DNA of 25,258 nt from positions 1-25,258 of IMG/VR virus record IMGVR_UViG_3300024306_000413; one strand, given 5' to 3'. Positions within the stretch are counted from its first letter, which is position 1. The number at the start of each line of letters is the position of its first letter. Both the position numbers and the translations under genes were made by a program. The stretch comes from a virus. The notes under the pieces are model-generated. The model saw only the letters and a list, made by a program, of their open reading frames with translations, was not told the origin of the DNA and searched no databases. This document shows positions 20,774-25,258 of the stretch, piece by piece.

Positions 20774-23107
20774 ATGAGCATCACAGTTATTAAACGCAGC
20801 GGAAACAAAGAACCATTAGCAGTTGAAAAATGGCAAGCCCAAGTAGCTAAAGTTTGTAAAGGCATTGCAGACGTTAGCCAGTCAATGATAGAAATTAAAG
20901 CCCAACCACATTTCTATGACGGTATTACTACAGAAGAGATTGATGGAATTACACTTAGAGCAATAGTTGATCTAATTGATATTGAACATAATCCAGATGT
21001 AGGTCACACTAACTATCAGTACGTAGCAGGCAAACAACGTCTTTCGATGTTGAGAAAGGATGTTTACGGAGACTACGAGCCTCCCCACCTTTACGACATT
21101 GTTAAGAAAAATGTTTCTGTTGGATTATATACTCCAGAACTTCTTGAATGGTATTCAGAAGATGACTGGAATAAAATGAATGATATGCTAGATCATTCTA
21201 AAGATGAAGAATACAGTTACGCAGCTATTGAGCAATTGATCGAAAAGTATCTCGTGCGTAACCGAGCTACTAAGGAGATCTATGAAACACCACAAGTTCG
21301 TTATATGGTTGCTGCCGCGACTGTCTTCCATAAAGAAGAACCTAATGCAGCCCGTATGCGTTACATCAAAGAGTATTACAACGCGGCTTCAGATGGTTTG
21401 TTTACTCTTGCTACACCTGTGTTGGCTGGCCTTGGCACTCCAACTAAGCAGTTTTCTAGTTGTGTGCTTATCCGCAGTGACGACGATCTGGATAGCATAT
21501 TTGCTTCTGGGGAGATGATGGCCAAGTATGCCAGCAAACGTGCTGGCATCGGTTTAGAGATTGGACGACTACGTCCATTAGGTTCGCCTATTCGAGGTGG
21601 CGAAATTATGCACACAGGTATGATACCATTCCTGAAAAAATGGTTCGGTGATTTAAGGAGTTGTTCACAAGGTGGAATTCGTAATGCATCTGCTACTGTC
21701 TTTTATCCCATTTGGCATCATCAGTTTGATGATCTCATTGTTCTCAAGAACAACCAAGGTACAGAAGAGACACGAGTTAGACACATGGACTACGGGGTCG
21801 TGTTGTCGTCATTCTTCTGGAGAAGATTTAAGAACAAAGAAAATATAACTTTCTTTGATCCAAATGAAGTGCCAGATCTATATGAAGCATTTTACAGCAA
21901 CACAGAACGATTTGAAGAACTATATGTAAAATACGAAAAGCAAAAAGGTTTACGTAAAAAAACAATGTCAGCTGAAGAAGTATTCAAGTCCGGCATTCTT
22001 AAGGAGCGTACAGATACAGGTCGCATCTATTTGGTGTTTATTGATAATGTTATGAATCAAGGACCTTTTGATCCTGAATATCATACCATCTATCAAAGTA
22101 ACCTGTGCTGTGAGATCTTATTACCAACCCGTCCATTTAAGAGATTAGACGACGAGGAGGGACGCATAGCGTTATGTACACTGGGATCCATTAACTGGGG
22201 TGCGTTCCGAAACCCAGAAGATATGCGTAGAGCGTGTCGAATCTTACAACGTAGTCTTTGCAACATTTTAGATTATCAAGATTTCCTAAGTATTCAATCT
22301 AAACTAAGCAACGACGAAATTCAACCACTAGGTATTGGTATTACTAACCTTGCCTATTGGCACGCTAAAAGAGGAATGAAATATGGCGACAAAGACGCAC
22401 TGGCGGAAGTTAAAGTTTGGATGGAGCATCAGGCCTTTTACCTTACAGAAGCAACAGTTGAACTTGCCAAGGAAAGAGGCAAGTGTAAAGACAGCGACCG
22501 AACAAGATACGGTCAAGGGATCTTCCCTTGGGAAAGAAGAGCCCAAGGTGTTAACGAACTTACTGACTTTACTCCAGAACTCGATTGGGAAACTCTTAGA
22601 AAAGAAATGAAAACACACGGTGTTCGAAACGCTACCTTAATGGCTGTAGCACCTGTAGAGTCTAGTTCAGTTGTTATTAATTCAACCAACGGTATTGAAA
22701 TGCCGATGAGTTTAATTTCAACTAAAGAATCCAAAGCTGGCTCGTTTACACAAGTGGTTCCAGAATATAATAGACTTAAGAATAAGTATCAGTTGATGTG
22801 GGATCAAACAGACTGCCAAGGTTATCTAAAGACTGCGGCTGTTTTAGCAGCGTATGTTGATCAAAGTATTTCAACAAACACATTCTACAATCCAGCACAT
22901 TTCCCAGAACGCAAAGTTCCAACTACACTAATTGCTAAGAACTTGATGCAGGCACAGTTGTGGGGTATTAAGACTTTCTACTATAGTCTAATCAATAAGC
23001 AAGGCGCCAAACACGAGGACAAGACTCCCGAAGTACACTATAACGGTTTCTATGAAAGAGAAGCTGAAACAAGTATTGAAGAAGATTGTGAGGCCTGTAA
23101 ACTATGA
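20774..23107 (+). CDS. nrdA: Class Ia ribonucleotide reductase, large subunit
   Basis: This 777-residue enzyme reduces ribonucleoside diphosphates to deoxy forms for phage DNA synthesis. An ATP-cone-like regulatory region is at the N-terminus (1-90). The catalytic residues are in place: Cys230 in KQFSSCVL and Cys468 in ALCTLGSIN form the redox pair, and the NLCCEI segment (443-448) gives Asn443, Cys445 and Glu447. The C-terminal tail ends DCEACKL, with Cys772 and Cys775 as the shuttle to glutaredoxin. The length and motifs are those of a complete class Ia protein. Its stop overlaps the next gene as ATGA, so reductase and iron-sulfur genes are translated together. Confidence 0.95.
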   Translation: MSITVIKRSGNKEPLAVEKWQAQVAKVCKGIADVSQSMIEIKAQPHFYDGITTEEIDGITLRAIVDLIDIEHNPDVGHTNYQYVAGKQRLSMLRKDVYGDYEPPHLYDIVKKNVSVGLYTPELLEWYSEDDWNKMNDMLDHSKDEEYSYAAIEQLIEKYLVRNRATKEIYETPQVRYMVAAATVFHKEEPNAARMRYIKEYYNAASDGLFTLATPVLAGLGTPTKQFSSCVLIRSDDDLDSIFASGEMMAKYASKRAGIGLEIGRLRPLGSPIRGGEIMHTGMIPFLKKWFGDLRSCSQGGIRNASATVFYPIWHHQFDDLIVLKNNQGTEETRVRHMDYGVVLSSFFWRRFKNKENITFFDPNEVPDLYEAFYSNTERFEELYVKYEKQKGLRKKTMSAEEVFKSGILKERTDTGRIYLVFIDNVMNQGPFDPEYHTIYQSNLCCEILLPTRPFKRLDDEEGRIALCTLGSINWGAFRNPEDMRRACRILQRSLCNILDYQDFLSIQSKLSNDEIQPLGIGITNLAYWHAKRGMKYGDKDALAEVKVWMEHQAFYLTEATVELAKERGKCKDSDRTRYGQGIFPWERRAQGVNELTDFTPELDWETLRKEMKTHGVRNATLMAVAPVESSSVVINSTNGIEMPMSLISTKESKAGSFTQVVPEYNRLKNKYQLMWDQTDCQGYLKTAAVLAAYVDQSISTNTFYNPAHFPERKVPTTLIAKNLMQAQLWGIKTFYYSLINKQGAKHEDKTPEVHYNGFYEREAETSIEEDCEACKL

Positions 23108-23511
23108 GTTACTCAGACAAAGTAATCGACCATTATGAGAATCCTCGAAATGTAGGTAGCTTTTCTAAAGATGAACAAGGAGTAGGCACAGGTATGGTCG
23201 GTGCACCTGCTTGTGGTGACGTAATGAAGCTACAAATTAAAGTAGACGAAACCACAGGAATTATTCAAGATGCCAAATTTAAAACGTATGGTTGTGGAAG
23301 CGCGATTGCGTCGAGTTCGCTCGTTACTGAATGGCTCAAAGGAAGAACGCTTGACGAAGCGCAACAGATTAAGAATAGCGAAATTGCTACTGAGCTTGCC
23401 CTCCCCCCTGTTAAGATTCATTGTTCGATACTTGCAGAAGATGCGATCAAAGCGGCCGTAAATGATTACCGTAACAGACAAAGCCAAAACAAAGATCAAG
23501 CACTTGCTTAA
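23104..23511 (+). CDS. iscU: Iron-sulfur cluster scaffold IscU
   Basis: This 135-residue protein is a full-length IscU, the scaffold on which [2Fe-2S] clusters are built from cysteine desulfurase sulfur. The three ligand Cys are present: Cys37 with Asp39 in [10 protein letters not shown], Cys64 in TYGCGSAIA, and Cys107 in IHCSIL. The HscA-recognition motif LPPVK is at 100-104. It is strikingly similar to the beta/gammaproteobacterial protein as I remember it, which suggests fairly recent acquisition from a bacterium. It starts inside the nrdA stop, and its 3' end overlaps the iscA gene by 50 bases in another frame. No IscS, HscA or ferredoxin gene is in the window, so host partners would be needed. 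Confidence 0.93.
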   Translation: MSYSDKVIDHYENPRNVGSFSKDEQGVGTGMVGAPACGDVMKLQIKVDETTGIIQDAKFKTYGCGSAIASSSLVTEWLKGRTLDEAQQIKNSEIATELALPPVKIHCSILAEDAIKAAVNDYRNRQSQNKDQALA

Positions 23512-23788
23512 GAATAGAGGCAAGGGTGTAGGAATTCGACTAGCAGTTAAAACTACTGGTTGCAGTGGTTTGGCATATGTGTTAGAATATGTAGACGAGT
23601 ATGAAGCAGAAGTTGGAGTTACAAATTTTGCTACAGATGATTTTGTAATATTAGTAGATGCAAAGTCTTTAGTATATCTAGACGGATTAACTATAGACTG
23701 GGTAAAAAATGGATTAAATGAAGGGTTTGATTTTGTTAACCCAAATGAACGTGACCGTTGTGGTTGCGGAGAAAGTTTTAGAGTATAA
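23462..23788 (+). CDS. iscA: A-type iron-sulfur carrier (IscA/ErpA/HesB family)
   Basis: The 108 residues have the A-type carrier ligands: Cys34 in [10 protein letters not shown], and Cys100 with Cys102 in the C-terminal CGCGESFRV. The protein carries iron or clusters from the scaffold to apo-proteins. It begins within iscU and is followed two bases later by nrdB, so it lies between the two reductase subunits. IscA, ErpA and SufA cannot be told apart by sequence alone; the gene symbol reflects its position next to iscU. No ribosome binding site is obvious, fitting coupled translation. Confidence 0.88.
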   Translation: MITVTDKAKTKIKHLLKNRGKGVGIRLAVKTTGCSGLAYVLEYVDEYEAEVGVTNFATDDFVILVDAKSLVYLDGLTIDWVKNGLNEGFDFVNPNERDRCGCGESFRV

Positions 23789-23790
23789 AA

Positions 23791-24900
23791 ATGAGTAAAC
23801 AACAATATAATTTAACAACAAAGACAGACTATCTTAATCGTAAGATGTTCTTGGATCCGGCAGGTCCTGTTACTATTCAACGATTTGAAGAAGTAAAATA
23901 TAATAAAATTGTAGACTTTGAAAAGACAGCCCGTGGATTCTTTTGGGTCCCAGAAGAAGTTAGTCTAACCAAAGATGCAAATGATTTTAAGGAAGCATCA
24001 GATGCGGTTAAACATATCTTCACTAGTAACCTGCTTAGGCAAACTGCTCTTGACAGTCTGCAAGGTCGCGGCCCAAGTCAAATCTTTACTCCGGTCGTAA
24101 GCCTTCCAGAATTAGAAGCATTGGTCTATAACTGGAGTTTCTTTGAAACTAATATTCATTCACGCAGTTACAGTCACATTATCCGTAACATCTATAACGT
24201 GCCTAAGGAAGTATTCAACACTATCCATGACACCAAAGAAATTGTAGATATGGCCAGTAGTATTGGCAAGTATTATGATGACTTGCATAAGTTTAACTGC
24301 ATTAAAGAGATTGATAGTGATCCTAACAACTCTCCCGAAGAAGGACATATCAAAGCAATCTATCTAGCCTTACACGCAAGTTACGCATTAGAAGCTTTCC
24401 GCTTTATGACATCATTTGCTACAAGTCTAGCAATGGTTGAGAACAAGATCTTTATCGGTAATGGCAACATTATTAGCCTAATTCTACAAGACGAATTGCT
24501 ACACAAAGGATGGACTGCTTATATTATTAATCAGGTAGTCAAAGAAGATCCACGATTTGCCAAGGCAGCACAAGAGTGTCAAGATGAAGTAATTCAAATT
24601 TACAAAGATGTTATTGCAGAAGAAAAAGCCTGGGCCGACTATCTGTTTAAACTAGGCCCAGTGATTGGTCTTAATGCTAATATTCTAAAAGAGTTTGTTG
24701 ACTTCACAGCTCACGGTTCTCTAAAGGATATTGGTATTAAGTATTGGAATCCACATCCAAAGACTACTCCTATTCCTTGGTTTAACAAGCACACTGATAC
24801 TAGTAAGAAACAGAGTGCATTACAAGAAACAGAATCTACAAGTTATGTTATTGGTGTTATGTCAGATAATCTCGACTACGACGCTCTACCAGCTATATAA
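23791..24900 (+). CDS. nrdB: Class Ia ribonucleotide reductase, small (radical) subunit
   Basis: This 369-residue ferritin-fold protein houses the diiron-tyrosyl radical. Ligands by alignment to E. coli: Asp88 in TALDSLQGR, Glu119 and His123 in FFETNIHSRSY with radical Tyr127, Glu201 in LEAFRF, and Glu235 with His238 in DELLH. Between Glu119 and His123 there are three residues rather than the two I know from E. coli (ETIH). The C-terminal tail (YVIGVMSDNLDYDALPAI) would dock on NrdA. It follows iscA by two bases. Iron supplied by the adjacent iron-sulfur genes could feed this centre, but that is inference. Confidence 0.94.
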   Translation: MSKQQYNLTTKTDYLNRKMFLDPAGPVTIQRFEEVKYNKIVDFEKTARGFFWVPEEVSLTKDANDFKEASDAVKHIFTSNLLRQTALDSLQGRGPSQIFTPVVSLPELEALVYNWSFFETNIHSRSYSHIIRNIYNVPKEVFNTIHDTKEIVDMASSIGKYYDDLHKFNCIKEIDSDPNNSPEEGHIKAIYLALHASYALEAFRFMTSFATSLAMVENKIFIGNGNIISLILQDELLHKGWTAYIINQVVKEDPRFAKAAQECQDEVIQIYKDVIAEEKAWADYLFKLGPVIGLNANILKEFVDFTAHGSLKDIGIKYWNPHPKTTPIPWFNKHTDTSKKQSALQETESTSYVIGVMSDNLDYDALPAI

Positions 24901-24906
24901 TAAACT

Positions 24907-25074
24907 ATGTATAAAGCTCAATTCAAAAGAAAATCACCTTACGAGTCTTGGACAACTATAGGAACCTATGGCAGCGAACAAGCTGCTATAAGTGCTGCCC
25001 TTCAATATAAAAATAAAGGTATGCTCCTAGTTAGAGTCACAGACAAGACGGGTGCTGTAATATACTCAAATTAA
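24907..25074 (+). CDS. Small hypothetical protein between nrdB and glutaredoxin
   Basis: The 55-residue frame runs from ATG 24907 to TAA 25072-25074. The product is basic and mixed alpha/beta, beginning MYKAQFKRKSPYESW, with SEQAAISAALQYKNKG and the ending RVTDKTGAVIYSN. It fits tightly between nrdB (six bases) and the glutaredoxin gene (12 bases), which supports it being real. No family is recognised. Confidence 0.65.
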   Translation: MYKAQFKRKSPYESWTTIGTYGSEQAAISAALQYKNKGMLLVRVTDKTGAVIYSN

Positions 25075-25086
25075 AGGAAACAAGAA

Positions 25087-25258
25087 ATGAAAGCGATTGT
25101 ATGGAGTAAGTATCATTGCCCCTATTGCGATCAGGCCAAAGCATTGCTCACACAAAAGGGAATTGCATTTGAAGAACGCAAAATTGGAGACGGGTATTCA
25201 AAAGAGGATTTATTAGAAGCTGTGCCTACCGCACGTACAGTTCCACAGATCTTTACGT
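25087..25258 (+). CDS. Glutaredoxin (NrdC/NrdH type), cut by window end
   Basis: The first 57 residues are present. KYHCPYCDQAKALL carries the CPYC redox site (Cys10, Cys13), and TVPQIF near the end is the cis-proline substrate loop. Glutaredoxin re-reduces the C-terminal Cys pair of NrdA, so its place at the end of the nrd cluster is expected. AAAGGAA upstream is its ribosome binding site. The 3' end lies outside the window, so length and final class cannot be stated. Confidence 0.88.
   Translation, partial: MKAIVWSKYHCPYCDQAKALLTQKGIAFEERKIGDGYSKEDLLEAVPTARTVPQIFT

Noticed and set aside
23230-23805. Minus-strand open frame of 191 codons
   Set aside because: It is antisense to iscU and iscA, whose motifs are unmistakable, and it shows no domain of its own.
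1-25258. CRISPR arrays, insertion sequences, integrase or attachment sites
   Set aside because: No regularly spaced repeats, transposase or integrase motifs, or paired direct repeats were seen on either strand.

Overview
The window looks like part of the genome of a T4-like (myovirus-type) tailed phage from an aquatic habitat. The evidence is: almost all genes lie on one strand with ATGA or TAATG start/stop overlaps; A+T-rich matches to the T4-type late promoter (TATAAATA) recur in front of genes; there is a tail-spike/fibre protein with the tail-fibre N-terminus typical of marine T4-like phages; a split class Ia ribonucleotide reductase with glutaredoxin is present; and several basic or acidic small proteins carry N-termini like the T4 capsid-targeting peptide. 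The host cannot be fixed from this window. The phage IscU is very close to the beta/gammaproteobacterial type as I remember it, which points to a proteobacterial host that uses Isc, rather than one relying only on Suf.

Layout. 1-1525: end of a virion gene and a structural protein. 1535-3132: a Cys-rich mini-protein, an unknown protein and a secreted NucA-type endonuclease. 3140-5133: two proteins with capsid-targeting-like N-termini. 5140-5230: a G+C-rich, foldable non-coding island. 5248-6442: a class I glutamine-amidotransferase-like protein and, convergent with it, a HAD phosphatase driven by a consensus sigma70 promoter. 6547-9052: isocitrate lyase (interrupted by a single-base frameshift), an acyl desaturase and an alpha/beta hydrolase, closed by a strong terminator. 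9116-10020: four small minus-strand genes, one phasin-like and one DUF3563-like. 10180-13657: a tightly overlapping operon holding a nucleotidyltransferase-like protein, basic proteins and a covalent-nucleotidyltransferase (ligase-like) protein with a four-Cys module. 13744-15783: a strongly expressed virion-type protein, small hypothetical proteins, two membrane proteins (one holin/XhlA-like) and a conserved hypothetical. 15812-17954: three more capsid-targeted-type proteins. 17989-18687: a PD-(D/E)XK nuclease with its own host-type promoter. 18715-20731: tail spike and its partner gene. 20774-25258: nrdA, iscU, iscA, nrdB, a small orf and a glutaredoxin cut by the window edge.

How the parts may work together. 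The nrd cluster makes dNTPs and carries its own iron-sulfur assembly pair. The lyase, desaturase, hydrolase and phasin-like genes together suggest remodelling of host carbon stores or lipid toward the glyoxylate shunt. Scattered through the late genes are nine proteins whose first 10-20 residues resemble the T4 capsid-targeting and prohead-protease cleavage signal. They are candidates for proteins packed inside the head and ejected with the DNA. Two of the neighbouring products look like nucleotidyltransferases.
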